Shown here: one piece after another, positions 1 through 11,569 of the stretch | Numbering within the stretch: position 1 is the first letter of the stretch | Layout of the letters: every line of letters begins with the position of its first letter | Assembly (NCBI GenBank): GCA_963693285.1 | Contig: OY848931.1 | Location: forward strand, 1,493,001 to 1,557,000 | From: Xestospongia muta | Taxonomy: Eukaryota; Porifera; Demospongiae; Haplosclerida; Petrosiidae | Length of the DNA stretch: 64,000 nt | Direction: 5' to 3' | Position numbers and translations under genes: made by a program | Notes under the pieces: model-generated | Told to the model about the DNA's origin: nothing | The model's database searches: none | What the model saw: only the letters and a program-made list of their open reading frames with translations

Positions 1-100
1 GATCCAACACTTAAAGTAAATCTAACATAATGTGTGTGGATGAATGGAGTGTAGTTGAGTATATATAATGAAGTCACTTTAATATAATTTCTCTATTTAG
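1..100 (+). other. Intron and splice acceptor upstream of the last C1-THF synthase exon
   Basis: AT-rich sequence without a supported reading frame, ending in a pyrimidine-rich tract and AG at 99-100. It is the 3' part of an intron whose donor lies outside the window. Confidence 0.7.
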
Positions 101-274
101 GGTCGTCCTAAGGACTTTATTTTGCCAATTAGGGATGCTAGAGCTAGTGTAGGTGCTGGTTTTGTGTATCCTCTTGTTGGTACTATCAGTACAATGCCTG
201 GTCTACCAACACGACCTTGTTTTATAGATATTGATATTGACCCAAATACTGAAGAAATCATTGGCCTGTTTTGA
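101..274 (+). CDS. MTHFD1: C1-tetrahydrofolate synthase (formate-THF ligase domain), last exon only
   Basis: This exon encodes the last 57 residues and a TGA stop of a 10-formyl-THF synthetase, the enzyme that joins formate to tetrahydrofolate using ATP. The translation contains [33 protein letters not shown] and the family's usual C-terminal NGLF-like end (IIGLF). This block is diagnostic for the C-terminus of MTHFD1 and MTHFD1L. The exon starts in phase 0 after an AG acceptor. The rest of the gene lies to the left of the window, so the cytosolic (MTHFD1) and mitochondrial (MTHFD1L) forms cannot be told apart from this exon alone. It converges on SDHAF3, with about 215 bp between the two stops. 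Confidence 0.85.
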   Translation, partial: GRPKDFILPIRDARASVGAGFVYPLVGTISTMPGLPTRPCFIDIDIDPNTEEIIGLF

Positions 275-489
275 ATAGACAATTTATACTACCCTTTTGA
301 ATTATAAAAAATCAATTTTTTTTAAATTTTGTAATTGATTCACTAGGAATAACTTTGAAGAAGAAATTTAATTTAATTTGTTTGTCTAGAAAATAATAAT
401 CAGATAGAATAAATTAATATATATATTTCAAGTCTTCCTGATGTATTAACACTTCAGTGTATACAATGGTGACTGCATATCAACATTTG

Positions 490-912
490 TCATTTAATTG
501 GTTTCTTTGTTTCTTGATAAAGTTCATATAACTGACCTAACTGTTGATCTGATAAATATTTCAAATCCTTACTCTTGAACTTCTGACCAAGTTTTTCATT
601 AGACGAGAGTTGTGTTTCCATGGTAACAGCAAATGCCTAAAATATTACAGTTACATACACAAAAGTACTTTTTGATCTTACATTAAGCAAGTGGGTGAAG
701 AGGATAAGACACACCCACTAGAGGGTGTGGCTAGGTTTTACCTTCCATTCATCCATGAACTGGTTGATGGTTTTGTCATCATTCACTTTACGATGCTGCT
801 TGAATTCTTGTTGTATATAGACCACACCCACTTCTGCTAGCTCTTTTGGTAATTTTTGCTGTAATCGTAACAGTCTACGATAAAGTGATATAACATTTCT
901 CTGGTGTGACAT
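490..912 (-). CDS. SDHAF3: Succinate dehydrogenase assembly factor 3 (ACN9, LYR protein), two exons
   Basis: Exon 1 is 742-912 and exon 2 is 490-636, joined in phase 0 to give 106 residues. The N-terminal helix has the LYR-type motif SLYRRLLRLQQKLP. It is followed by IQQEFKQHRKVND and FMDEWK, the order seen in ACN9/SDHAF3, and the C-terminal LSDQQLGQLYELYQETKKP also matches. The family acts in the mitochondrial matrix and helps mature the iron-sulfur subunit of complex II. I chose the ATG at 912 (MSHQRN). Seven further codons upstream are open but begin with GTG. At 106 aa it is slightly shorter than vertebrate orthologues. It is divergent from ZNF830. Confidence 0.85.
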
Positions 913-960
913 CTCATACAAAAAGGGTGGCACCTGGTCTTTATTTTTAACCCTTATAAA
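913..960. promoter_or_regulatory. Very short bidirectional promoter between SDHAF3 and ZNF830
   Basis: Only 48 bp separate the two divergent start codons, so both 5' UTRs and the core promoter must lie here or overlap the coding regions. The stretch is a T/A-rich run with no clear TATA box. The function is inferred from geometry. Confidence 0.5.
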
Positions 961-3093
961 ATGGAGTCTTTAACTAAACAGGAGCTATATCGTCGTCTAA
1001 TGAAGGAACAAAAATCGAAAGGACCTGGTGTTCAAAAAATAGACCATCCTTTAGCCAAGTAGGACAATAAATTGTGCCATACAGTAACAATTACTGCTTA
1101 CATTACAATTTCCTCCACCTTCTTTTCAATTTGCATGTTCTAAATACAGGTAGTAGACCGTAGTACATGAGTGGTAAATGTTCTTTTATTCTAGATACAA
1201 TTCTATTGGTCAGTTGACGTGTGTTATATGTAGTCTACCTGTAAAAAGCGAACTCCTCTGGCAAACACACTTGCAAAGCAAAAACCACAAAGAGGTAAAC
1301 CCTGTAAATAATATACTAATGAGATCGTTATTGAACTATTAAACAAATATAGTAGGAGTTAATACTAGCAATTCTTGTAATGCAGTAGGATCATGTGACA
1401 ATTTGTTTGGTGTACATATTGAATATTATAGCAGTAAATATATTGATATTATCTATTGATATGTTACCTATAATATGTATAGTTAAAGGTGTCTTGTGAC
1501 ATACTATACAATGTGGGTTGTTCATGGTACCTTGACTGTCTCCATTGTACAATGACTTTTGTTTCTCATTGAATTTTAGCTAATTAAACATTTATACCTC
1601 TTGTCATATTTTAATGTTTATTTGTTTGTTTTAGAATGTAGTTGCTTTGAAAACTTTACCACTCAGCAAGGAGAAAGTAACAAAGATGACCACCTCTTCA
1701 ACTAGTGACTCTTCTCCTGCTTCATCTAATGATGGTGATTTTGTGAAACCATCTCTCCCTCCACTTACCAAGAGAAGGCACTCAAATGTGAGTAGTCATT
1801 CTCTGTAACTGACAAGACTGTTATTTCTATAGTCCAGTGAAGAAGCTCCATCTTTAAAGAAAAGCAAAGGTTAATTAATTGTTTTTACTTTGATAATATA
1901 ATTAATTGAGTCATCAACCACTACAGCAGCTGCAGGAACTTTTTCTGTTTCAAAATCTCAAGGGTATGTCCCAGTGTATTGTTTGGTTCATTTTTGTGGG
2001 TAGACTACCGACAGATTTCTTTGACCCTCCTTTGTCCGAGCTAGTTCCTAATGAGAACTCTAATAACTTCAATACACCAAGCATACCACCAACAAACTCT
2101 GTCCTTCCACATGGTATATATAACTTGTTGACAATGTAATATTTTTATGCTGCTAGATTTTTTTGACAATGCCTCTGAGAATACAGAGAAATCTGAAGTA
2201 AAAGACAAAGATAACAAGTTGTTATAATCATTTTACATTTTTATAGAAACTTATCATTTCTTTCTCTACAGAGTAGAACCAGAAATAAAACAAGATAATG
2301 AAAGAGAATTACCAGAAGGTTTTTTCGATGATCCTAAGCAAGATGCCAAAGTAAGAGTTGATCACGTGACCTTTGTGATTTGATTGGTTCATTTTTAGGT
2401 AAGGAAAGTTGAGTACAAAGACCCTTATGATTCAGAATGGGAAGCATTTCAAAAGAGTATATCAAAAGAGTCTGAAGTATGTGATATCTTATATTGAACA
2501 GGGAAACGTGATCATGTTTGCTCTTCAGTTTGTCATTTTATCTGTCTACCTGTTTACCTTCATCCACATGTACTTACTTGTCACTCCTTTGAACTTTTTG
2601 TTTATTTTAATTGTCAGTCTTTTAATAATTTATTGATCACTCTGCTCATTTGCTCTATTATTTCTTTCATATTTTAATGCACCTGGCCATCCTTAGGTAT
2701 CTGAAGCCATTGTAGAAGAAGGTGATGAAGAAATGAAGGAAGGAAGAGAGCTAACAGAAGTTAATGAACAAGTGTGAGTTAGAGACTGATAATTGTTATT
2801 CAGCCTCATTCCCAAACTCATTATGATATTGGACTGAGACCAAACTTTAGTCTGACTTTATTTTATATCATTTTAGTCACTGTTTTCAAAGAGCAGAGAA
2901 CTTGAGATTAAGGCAGGAATCATTATTTGCAGAAAAGCATGTAAAAAAAGAGACCACATCTGATCATGAACAAGACGTTACTAATAATAGCATTGTCATC
3001 AAGAAAGAAAGAGATAATGATGATGAAAATGGTGATGATGATGATGATGCAGATCTCAATGACCTTTTAAACTGGCGCTTCAAATCTTCATAA
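961..3093 (+). CDS. ZNF830: Zinc finger protein 830 (CCDC16) orthologue, 11 exons
   Basis: Exons: 961-1058, 1195-1294, 1635-1787, 1833-1869, 1927-1963, 2004-2113, 2157-2217, 2272-2350, 2399-2476, 2697-2773, 2877-3093. They total 1047 nt, 348 aa. The N-terminus has ELYRRLMKEQK followed by one C2H2-like finger (TCVICSLPVKSELLWQTHLQSKNHKE). The middle is Ser-rich, with the conserved DFFDPPL and LPEGFFDDPKQDAKVRKVEY blocks. The C-terminus is a coiled coil with an acidic run ending DLNDLLNWRFKSS. This order matches animal ZNF830, a nuclear protein linked to pre-mRNA splicing and genome stability. Several introns are under 60 bp. The starts of exons 4-5 rest on phase matching. Confidence 0.9.
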
Positions 3094-3823
3094 CACATAT
3101 TATTCATTTCTAATAATTTGTATATTATATTTCCCTTTGATTTTACCACCCTTGCAATGTAATATAACTAACTCCGTATACTAATCGTTTCATGAGCATA
3201 GGTACCAGCAGTTATGCGGGTTCTCGAAAACGTGCTGGCTAAATAAGACCGTAGGCTACTTTACTCCTAGTCTCCCTGACTGGACAAAAAGGTAAGCAAA
3301 GTTGTCGCAATCCTTGCTATATCTAGAAAAGTGCAGCTACAATACTATAATGATCGTATCAACGCAGGTATACGTGTCTCAGTGCAATATTATACGTATA
3401 ACCATGCACTGCAAAAGAAGCTACTTGTTACTATTGTGTTGTTGCTATGTTGTCATCGTAGTATGTGTATTAATGTAAGAGATAGCAATTACTCAGTCTT
3501 TTATTGAGAGTAAAGTATCTTAGCATAAATTAGCTAGTTTTGAAAAGTTGTTGATGAGTTGTTTATAATGCAATTCATATTTTGAACTCCAAGAAATGGG
3601 TAAACATCAGCTCTGCAACAACAAGCTAGGCCACCCATATCACATACCAGGTGTATGTTATTCTATATTGTATAAAATTTGTTTAAATTGAGCTAAACTA
3701 GTTCTGTTTTGTTACAGATTGTATTGGCTTATACTGGAACAGTTGAGCAAGTGTTTCATTAATTTGGAGTACAATTAATATTCTATATCTATTGCATCAT
3801 TGTTACTGAGATCTGCTGAACAG
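3094..3823. other. Intergenic region with probable 5' UTR exons of the Ig receptor gene
   Basis: No open frame is supported. Good donor-like sites (AAAAAG/GTAAGC near 3290, CCAG/GTGTAT near 3648) and an acceptor (TTACAG near 3718) suggest non-coding 5' exons spliced upstream of the ATG at 3824. This is inference from splice-site consensus only. Confidence 0.35.
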
Positions 3824-6800
3824 ATGTCTTTCTTGGGACTTTATTTCATAGCATCAATGCTAAATTTGGTATCAGGTAACTGAACCTATTTGAACTTTGT
3901 TTTATGATTAACAAAACAGTAGTGGACTTATATACTTACTGACCATTCACATGTGGTCATAATAGAATGTTGCTATAAAAATAGTGTTGATAGTAATTAT
4001 AGCTTAACAGTGTCTTGACATTGACATTACGGCTGTCTTGGATAAGCTACAACATTTTTAATGAAAGGTATCATATTATTAAATTGCAATGTGTAAGCAC
4101 TTGTGAGCCTCTTCCTACTTGAACCAGCTAAGTGTTAAAATTATTCATAGTTTATATTAGCTTGCTTCCAGGAGGTGATGAATACTCATAAGCTACACCC
4201 ACTGCAGTACTATATATAACCTAAATTCTGGAGCTCATACATTGCCTCGAACATCATAGAAACCAATATTTGCTATTCAATTATTTTTGTAATTTAAACA
4301 AGACGCTTAGCAATAAATATTATAGATTTTATCAATCTTATTTTAATCATTAAAATTATTATATATTTTCAGGTTACTATGTTCAACCAGATGTCATAAA
4401 ATTTCTGACACATCCTCAAAGTCAGATTGCAGTGCAAGCTTCTCCTGTTTATCTTGAATGTTCTATTGACAAGACTCTACTAAATCTCAATCTACCTCAA
4501 GTTCATATAGCTTGGTATCATAATGGTAGTCTAGTTGAGTCATGTAACAGTACTCAAGATCAAGGATCAGTGATTGTATCAACTTGCACGATTGGATCAG
4601 CTCAAATCAGTGATATTGGATGGTATCAATGTCGAGTTATTGACGGTGACAACGAGACACTGTGTCATAATTTAGAGTGCGTAAGAACTGTAACTTCTAG
4701 CCAGAATGCTTACGTCTCAGTGATAGGTATTTGATTAATGAATGGATAATGAACAAATGAATGAAGATGTATATATGTATATAAAGAGATAGATACTTGC
4801 TTGGATACATAAACTGCAAATATTTCTTTCTTTAATAGGTCTTGATAACTCCACCTACTTATCATATCACTTACCTAGTAACTGCACTAATGCAATATTG
4901 CAGTGTCTCTCACTGAATGAGTCCATTCTTACTAACTACATATTCAATTTTGAATTGATCTGGAGAAAAAATGAAGAACTAATTCAAAATAACACACTGG
5001 TCAGTTTTTAAATAGTAATAATACAATTTTAACCTCTATTAATATTAGATCTCTGAGATTCTTCCATCAAGAAATTTGTTGTTAAAATCAAACATGGAAA
5101 CTATTTCACAGTTAACTGGTATTTACCAGTGTTTGTTCCAACTTCCTAATAGCTCTAATGAGATCTTAATAACTCAGATTACAGTCTATCCACCTACTAA
5201 TGTTATCAGTAAGTATATGCACACATAACTATGACATAGGGTCAATTACATTGTATTGTAATATATTACTATTACTATTACTTAGAAATTTTACCTATTA
5301 TATTACTATTACTATTACTTTAAAACATGTAATCATTACTATTACAATTACTATTACCTATTATTATTATCCCATGTCTGCACATAACTATGACACTATA
5401 TAATTAATTTAGTATCTTATTTTATTACTGTTGTCTAACACATTTGTTTCAATTGTCTTGTATTGAAAGGTGTCAAATATGTTTTCCCAAAATAATGTTA
5501 TTATAATTTTCGGGCATTGTTTCTTATTTGAAAGTCAATTTAAAATGTATAATGTATTTAGTTAGCATTCATTTGCTATATAGTATTGTCATGGTAATGT
5601 ACACAATGTGCAAATATTGAAACCAATTAAAACTAAAAATCACATTCCCATCAAAGGAATTTTAATGGAATATAAACACCAAACTAGTATACTGAAAATG
5701 TATCATTGTATTCTAATAATATACTACTTACTAAGTAAACAGACTATCCCACCAAGTTATCCAGTGTTACTATGTTTATTCTTTATACCATGGGACAATT
5801 CCTTTAACTTCACTGGTAAAATTGAAAATAATAAAGTCATCATGTGAATATATGACTATGCAGCCACTGTTAATATATTGGCTATATACAGTATATTTAG
5901 CAGACCCCTTGGGGTAAAGAAACAAAAGTGTTTCAGGTCTGGGAACTAGAATTTCAATACTGATCATATCTCTTTTTTAGATCCTAATAATCTACCTGAT
6001 GTGACTCTAGCTATGTATAGCTTAGGATCTGTCAATTCTTCAGTTCTCTTAGCTAATTCTTCTCTTGAGTTGGTTTGTCATTATAAAAATCTTTGTAATA
6101 CTCTTTCCACTACTTGGAGTCATAATGAAGTTAATATTAACTTTCAAGACATGGTGAGTGCCTACAGTGAAGATGGGGTGTGGCTCAGATGGGATACTGT
6201 AAATATTGGACATTCTGGTAATTACTGTTGCTCTGTGAATGGAGTTATGAATGAAACTAGGAGCTGTATCCATTTGCACGTAATAGGTAAATTAATCTAT
6301 AGCAATTTGAGAACTTGCTTGTCAATTTTGATTTTGTTTAGATTCTGACCCTATTCCAAATGAGATGACGATATTCATTGATGAAACAAACTCCACCCCT
6401 CAATTAAATTGCAGCAGTACCTACCCAATTCAATGGACACACAATGGACAGCCTATAAATCATAATACATTAACTTCCTCTTTAACACTAACCAATGGCA
6501 CAATACTGGAGAAATGTGGCATATATCAATGTATCATAGATAACTCATCAATAAACAATTTAGCATTATATAGAGTGTTGCCACGAGGTTGGACTAATCC
6601 AGTCTCCTCGGTTTCCTGTCATGCTCATCCCTACAACTATGGTCAATTGATGCTATCATTTCACTTGCCAATTTTCACAGGGGGTCTCGACCCTACACAT
6701 CTATTTGTTAGTATTGAAACAATCGTTACAGAATATAGTCCATTAAAGAGAAAAGACTTTCATAAACATATTGGCACTAATACGTCAGCTGTTCTAACTG

Positions 6801-9153
6801 GTCTTCAGTATGGAGATTACTCATTTGGTATCACTGTTGTCAACACTCACTATAATATGTCAATCAGTGAATCTAAGAATTTGACTAAAGAAGGGTGTAC
6901 ACTTTATCGTAAGTAAACTGAACAATACTTTACTCCAATACAAACACTTTATCATTGTGTAGTAGATAGGTAGCAATTTTTATTGATATAATCTATTTTT
7001 TGATACAAATGAACTATAATTTTGTAAACCTATGTCCAGTCACTATAGTGCAACTAATACCCCTGTATTATGTTAGCATTATGTATTGGCCTATATCACT
7101 ATAGAATATTTTATAGGGTCTAATATACAATATGGTATGATTAATTTTGTTATAGACTGATGAGATAGTAGTCAACTTATAGTTTGATTGAGATTCTTTT
7201 TAGCTCCAAAACCACCATATGTGACTCTTTTGTGTGGAGATCCGTCTTTAATATTTGAGTGGAGAAGATCAGAAGGCTTATATCAATCTTATGGTCACAT
7301 CCGTATCTGGTTAGAGTGTTTCAATGATTCTTACCATCAAGTGTACTATGTAAGTCATTTTCAAATGATGGCTTTCTTACTGTTACTGGTGCTAACATTG
7401 TACCATACTATTTTGTCTCTTTTCTTTTAGGATCATTATACCTCCACAAAAATGTATGAAAATATTACTATTGATACTCCTATTGGTTCAAACGGAACTT
7501 GTAATTTCACTTTTCAAGCTTCTAGACAATTTGGATGTACTGGTAGTTACTCAACAGGAGGTTGTTATATGACATCATCAATAAACAGTATGACTGTCTC
7601 AACTTCTACTACATCATCAATAAACAGTATTGCTGTCTCAACTATTACATCATCAATAAACAGTATTACTGTCTCAACTATTACTACATCATCAATAAAC
7701 AGTATTGCTGTCTCAATTACTACATCATCAGTAAACAGTATTGCTGTATCAACTATTACATCATCAATAAACAGTACTGCTGTCTCAATTATTACATCAT
7801 CAGTAAACAGTATTGCTGTCTCAACTTCTAACTTACCTGTTACTACACAGGAGAACAGCTCTCTTCATGTCTCTACAGGAGAAGTAACAACATCAAATCT
7901 ACCAACTGTTTTTAATACTTGTAAGTTATTAGCTAAAATAGCGTCAACTTATAATATACATCTCTTGTTACTATAGCTACTGACCTAACATCCACATTGT
8001 CATCTTTATTGTCACCATCTCCATCATCTTCAGTTTCTCCCTCGCTCTCTTTCACCTCTACCTCCTCACCTATAGAGACAAGACTTGTTATTATTATAAT
8101 CATTGTGTTAGTGATAACAGCTAGTGTTGTCTTCGTGCTACTAGCTTTGTCTTTGCTGTGTGTGGTAACATCTAAAATATGGAGGAAATTAAAGTAAGAA
8201 AACAAAACAATTAATAAAGGTATTTATTTACGCTTCTACTCTTTTTCCATTAAGAAAGTCTGAGAGAATTTATGTCTCTGATCTTCAAGGTCCACCTTAT
8301 TATTTTGAAGTGAGTATCAGCAGCTGTTTTGTGTTAACATGTGATGATTATCTATCTGTAAAGCCATGATTAGAAATAATAATAGTATAATGTGTGGACT
8401 AGCATTTTAATTGTATTGACATTAATTTTACGCTAGCCTACTGACTAGTACATGTAGCCAGCCCATGCCCCTTCAAGAAGGAAGAAGGGGCTGGCTACGC
8501 AAAAGTACATAGCAGTTGTATATATCTATAATATATTTTATTGTTCTCTTTTATAGGGAAGTATTCCATATATTGACCAATTCAATATAGATAATATTAG
8601 TCTTGTAAGCCAGAAGACACAATACCACCAGCCTTACTACCTTGAACAAGACATAATAACTTCAACTAGCAACTTTAAGGAAAAAGAGGACCAAGTACTA
8701 GATGTTCAAGACCAAAAAGATAGAGTGAATCATGAATGTGTCTCAGTTATAGTGGACTGTGAACGTGATCAGCAAAAAAGTAGCTTAATAAACCAGGCAT
8801 CATTTACTGGGCTCACTCCTGCTTCTAGCACTTGTCCAAGTCGTAAAACTAGCAACAATAGTGATACTTCAGGTAGCAGTACTGATTCCGGTATTAACAG
8901 TGCACCCGAATATCTAAGGGGTTACAATTATTACGCAACATATAATTCATCTACTAATTTACAATTATTATCACAGCCATCCTCAACAATTACCACTATT
9001 TTAGAGGAATCTCCACAACATGTTTCAGACAACTTTACCACCAATACTAATCCTAACATTACAATTAGTGTTTTATGTTGTGATGAAGACACGGCTTCAC
9101 GTAGCTCGTATGAAAACATGAAAGGTTTGGATTGTAGCCAGACCAACAATTGA
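3824..9153 (+). CDS. Single-pass Ig/FN3-like receptor with Ser/Thr stalk and Tyr-motif tail, 11 exons
   Basis: Exons: 3824-3875, 4373-4726, 4839-4999, 5049-5208, 5981-6286, 6342-6908, 7204-7349, 7431-7920, 7977-8193, 8255-8309, 8557-9153; 1034 aa. A signal peptide (residues 1-17) is followed by four Ig-like modules (about 18-135, 136-242, 243-344, 345-410), each with the C...W...YxC pattern (YCC in the third). Two FN3-like or Cys-rich segments follow to about 629, then a stalk of seven TSSINSIAVST-type repeats (about 630-716). A transmembrane helix (about 781-809) is followed by a basic stop-transfer (KIWRKLK). The 225-residue tail lacks a kinase but has YVSD, YATY and YENM (1021-1024, a PI3K-SH2-type YxxM). 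Ig domains sit on phase-1 exons, as in shuffled extracellular modules. Many N-x-S/T sites are present. Ligand and exact orthologue are unknown. Confidence 0.8.
5240..5400. repeat. Degenerate ATTACT-type tandem repeat in receptor intron 4
   Basis: Repeated TATTACTATTACTATTAC-like units, interrupted by unique sequence, lie in the long intron between receptor exons 4 and 5 (5209-5980). The remainder of that intron shows no supported gene. Confidence 0.7.
7571..7835 (+). repeat. Coding minisatellite for the receptor stalk
   Basis: Seven imperfect units of about 36-39 bp in exon 8, each starting ACATCATCA(A/G)TAAACAGTA, encode TSS(I/V)NSIAVS(T/I). Unit length stays a multiple of three, so the frame is preserved. 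The result is a Ser/Thr-rich, probably O-glycosylated spacer near the membrane. Confidence 0.85.
8454..8498. repeat. Imperfect inverted repeat (hairpin) in receptor intron 10
   Basis: GTAGCCAGCCC(ATG)CCCCTTC is followed after a short purine loop by its reverse complement GAAGGGGCTGGCTAC. The 15-bp stem is much more GC-rich than the surrounding intron. It could be a small MITE remnant. No flanking duplication was established. Confidence 0.6.
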
Positions 9154-9260
9154 CCTCAATAATATCACTTAATTCTAATTCAATTTAATGTTATTAATTA
9201 ATATATATTATTATGAAATTACTTGTTGCGTAATATTGTACGTTAGACAGACTAGCCCTT

Positions 9261-11275
9261 ATGGCGTGTATGTTGTTTGTGCTGTCCTCTCTGCTCGTGA
9301 TAGCTGCCTTGATTTTCTCCCAATATGGAAGTCAAGATGATGATAGCCCACCTCTCAACAATTTTGGTTTGTTTACACTGACAAAGAAGTTATTGTAATG
9401 GCTGTTTTTGCTCTGTTATAGATGGTAACTGTTATTTTAACCCGGAAAAGGTTCACACACCATCTCAACTACAAGAGATCCAGGATATTGTCAAGAAGGC
9501 TAATGAAGCTCATCGTAAAATCAAAGTTCTTGGAACAGGTCACTCTCGCTCTGCAATTGCCCTCTCGGAAGATCTCTATCTTTCGTTACACAATTACCGA
9601 GGTCTAGTTGAAATAGATGTTGTTCGTAAGCTGGCTACGTTTCGTGGTGGAACTAGATTGTGGGAAATCCTTCGTATTTTAGATAACTACAATTTGACAT
9701 TACCAATATTACCAGCAATTGGTGATCAAACTATTAGCGGTGCACTAGTCACAGGTAAAAGCACCAAATAATTAAGAGTAGAAGGACATTTACTGTACAT
9801 TATATAGACTATACTACATAACATAGTTCTCTTAGACAAATCCTCAGCAATAGATGTTAAGAGTGTGAAGAGTGAAGAGATTATAACAGTAATTAGACAC
9901 AAGTGTTTATGGGAATTAGTTATAGGTATTGAGTAAAATGAAATATCTGTGGCTAATGTATCCACATTAATAATATGTCACATGTCTTGAACTTTGCACT
10001 TTTAAGTTTTATTATTCATTGTTCAATAATTATAGCCACTCATGGTACAGGAGTAAACACAGGTAATATGGTTAACTATCTTGATTCTTTATCTCTAGTC
10101 ACTCCATCTGGAGAGGTAAGGCCTAGGTGGCAAATACACTTATGTAATCAGTAATAATTTACTCGTTCCATTACAGGTCATTTCTATTAGTCGTGACACA
10201 GACTCAGCCTTATTCCATGCTGCTGGTGTGAGCCTGGGTCTGTTAGGTGTTGTGACAGAAGTCACTCTTCAATGCGTAGATGCATTCAATTTGAAAGAGT
10301 CTCGCACATCACATCCGTTGTCTTATTGTTTGGAACATCTACCAGTCTTAGCAACTGGAGCAGATCATGTTAAATTTTGGATTGAATTCAACTCAGAAAC
10401 TTGCTATGTGTTCTCTGCAAATAAAACTCACAAAGAACCAAGAGACAGTCCATCAGATACACTGAACGCTATTAAGGTAAGCAATTAGTATTATGGATAT
10501 TTGTACTTCATTCATACAGTACTTAGCATGTTTACTTTTATCTAGATGGTAATATGGGAAGTTTTTCAATGGGTTTTCTCTCTAGTTCCTCAATTAACCT
10601 CCACGGGAATGAGCCTTCTCTTTAGCACTGATTTTTTCTTTCCTTCTTATCAACGCATCGATCACAATTGGAATGTTCACATCGTTACTCATTACATGTC
10701 ACCAAACAGACAAGCAGAGGTAGCTGTCCCATTTGAAAATTGTGCAGATGCTATTAAAGATCTGATAACTGTTTTAGATGAAAATAAAATACCTCTTAAT
10801 CATATTTTAGAGGTAAGAATTAATAAACGCATGGATAAACAGATAGGTGAATGGATGGATGATTTTTAGAAGACAATTAGATTGAATGATGAATAACATA
10901 CATTCAATAGCTTCTTATGTGTGTATATAACTGGTTGTCATATTCTTCTGATAAATTTATTGATTGACATTTTAGGTCAGATTTGTCAAAGGAGATGAGT
11001 TTTGGTTAAGCAACAACTATAATCGTAACTCTTGTCACCTGACACAAATGATGTATAATCCGTCTGAACAGAATTGGTATTTGTTTTATAAAAAATTCTA
11101 CGATGCCACTCTTTCATACAATGGCCGGCCACACTGGGGAAAAGTGTTTAAGATATCTACTACAGAGATACATCAGCTATATCCTAAATTACGTGATTTT
11201 CTTAAAATTCGAGCAGAATTTGATCCTCAGAACATATTTGTGAATGAATTAATTAAGGAAACCTTTGAGTTATAG
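9261..11275 (+). CDS. GULO: L-gulonolactone oxidase-like FAD enzyme, membrane-anchored, 6 exons
   Basis: Exons: 9261-9366, 9422-9754, 10036-10115, 10177-10476, 10546-10812, 10976-11275; 461 aa. Residues about 3-20 form one hydrophobic helix (a signal anchor or cleaved signal). The FAD (PCMH-type) domain has GTGHSRS with His76 at the position that carries covalent FAD in gulonolactone oxidases. ALVTATHGTGVNTG and GVSLGLLGVVTEVTLQCV follow. The C-terminal aldonolactone-oxidase domain has RPHWGK (His415) and RAEFDPQNIFVN. The family oxidises L-gulono-1,4-lactone to the ascorbate precursor in the ER. Arabinonolactone oxidase cannot be excluded from sequence alone. The ATG follows the receptor stop by only 107 bp. 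Confidence 0.78.
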
Positions 11276-11569
11276 ATTAGTCAATTAGGGTGGTGTTTTT
11301 AAATTATTATTTTTAGGAAGATTATTAAAAGTATTTAAAATTATTTTATTTGTGTATTCTATTCAGCTCAGTTATCAATATCATTATTGTTGATTTATGG
11401 TGCATGTGAAAGAATACTAAAAATATTTTTGCTACAAACTTCTAACGAATTTACATAGTATTTTACAAATTCATTAAAGATACATTAATTATCGCTATGA
11501 ATATTTTATTGCACTTGCGCATATTCTGTTGAGGGGCGAGTTTTGCAAAAGATTCTGACGGCAAGAGAG
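11276..11569. other. Intergenic region before the Fic gene
   Basis: AT-rich, no supported frame. It must hold the GULO 3' end (TATTTAAAATTATTTTATTTG-like runs) and the Fic promoter. A less AT-rich stretch (CTTGCGCATATTC...GGGGCGAG, about 11514-11540) lies just before the Fic start. Confidence 0.4.

Noticed and set aside
7562..7831. Frame coding IINKQYCCLNYY repeats
   Set aside because: Alternative frame of the receptor stalk minisatellite. The Ser/Thr frame is continuous with the transmembrane region.
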